Below the pieces are notes generated by a model. It did no database searches. It saw only the letters and a program-made list of their open reading frames with translations, and was not told where the DNA came from. A program made the translations under genes and the position numbers. Below are positions 15,490 through 15,662 of a stretch of 15,662 nt of DNA, piece after piece. Position 1 is the stretch's first letter, and every line of letters starts with the position of its first letter. This DNA is from JBOHER01 sp050701115 (GTDB taxonomy: Bacteria > Actinomycetota > Actinomycetes > Mycobacteriales > Pseudonocardiaceae): positions 1-15,662 of the forward strand of contig JBOHER010000473.1 in the NCBI GenBank assembly GCA_050701115.1, written 5' to 3'.

Positions 15490-15662
15490 GCGGCGCTGAC
15501 AACGACCAGCCCGGGGCGGGTGGCGGTTGGGCGATGGCGGGCCTGGGGCTGCTGATGGTGGCCCGCTGCGCGGGCCCGGTGCTGCTCGCCGGCGGTGCCC
15601 TCGGCGCGTTCGGAGCAGCGTCGCGCAGCCCATGGCTGATCGCCGCCGGCGCGCTGGTGGTG
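15486..15662 (+). CDS. Small membrane protein of the mer operon, N-terminal part (runs off right edge)
   Basis: Only 59 residues are in the window, with no stop. A short polar Gly-rich start is followed by WAMAGLGLLMVARCAGPVLL, a Gly/Ala-rich turn, and PWLIAAGALVV, the beginning of a second membrane segment. The ATG overlaps the repressor stop (ATGA), so translation is coupled. GGAG lies just upstream inside the repressor gene. The position after a mercury-operon repressor suggests a mercury uptake or handling protein with a role like MerT. The Cys in the first membrane segment (residue 28, ARCAGP) could be a metal ligand. Proteobacterial MerT has a Cys-Cys pair in that helix, and here there is a single Cys, so I do not call it merT. 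Confidence 0.7.
   Translation, partial: MSGADNDQPGAGGGWAMAGLGLLMVARCAGPVLLAGGALGAFGAASRSPWLIAAGALVV

Noticed and set aside
13520..15662. merB (organomercurial lyase), expected in some actinobacterial mer operons
   Set aside because: No frame downstream of merA or elsewhere in the window resembles it. It could only lie outside the window.

Overview
The window reads as chromosome of a high-GC actinobacterium of the Nocardia/Rhodococcus/Mycobacterium group. The order NAD-glutamate dehydrogenase, EttA-type ABC-F ATPase, second SSB paralog is the one known from mycobacteria (Rv2476c-Rv2477c-Rv2478c). Here an extra 610-residue helical protein sits between ettA and gdh. Together with a CopD-CtaG fusion protein nearby, this suggests a Nocardiaceae-like genome rather than Mycobacterium itself. 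That placement is inference from gene order and protein appearance, not from a search.

Region 1 (1-12291) is core chromosome. On the minus strand, in transcription order, lie a SAM methyltransferase, a CopD/CtaG copper-cytochrome oxidase assembly membrane protein, a short SSB (ssbB type), the translation factor EttA, an unrecognised alpha-solenoid-like protein, and the very large (~180 kDa class) NAD-dependent glutamate dehydrogenase. The left edge holds the first residues of a serine recombinase. It begins within 80 bp of the gdh stop codon, in the same strand and frame. A tRNA-Arg(TCT) gene on the plus strand closes the core region on the right.

Region 2 (12260-13480) is a scar of mobile DNA. 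The C-terminal part of a large serine recombinase has its stop codon inside the tRNA-Arg gene. It is followed by a 97-codon gene of unknown function with a CxxC motif and a strong ribosome binding site, and by a ~44-codon stub that looks like the N-terminus of apolipoprotein N-acyltransferase (lnt) cut off inside its first membrane segment.

Region 3 (13520 to the right edge) is a mercury-resistance locus of actinobacterial type. merA (mercuric reductase without the N-terminal metal-binding domain) is divergent from an ArsR/SmtB-family repressor whose cysteines follow the CmtR pattern. A small membrane protein overlaps the repressor by ATGA and runs off the window. The 131-bp divergent control region holds two copies of a 20-bp operator, CTATNCG-N6-CGAATAG, placed 35 bp apart across facing promoters that share one -10 position. 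The likely logic is that Hg(II) releases the ArsR repressor and both arms are switched on together, giving uptake or membrane handling on one side and reduction on the other.

I do not see a wholly new defence or catalytic system. The most distinctive observations are the paired mer operators, the recombinase in frame behind gdh, the alternative hairpins and DnaA-box pair in front of ssbB, and the mosaic junctions between tRNA-Arg and merA. The largest stretches without a gene are about 120-135 bp and are described where they hold something.
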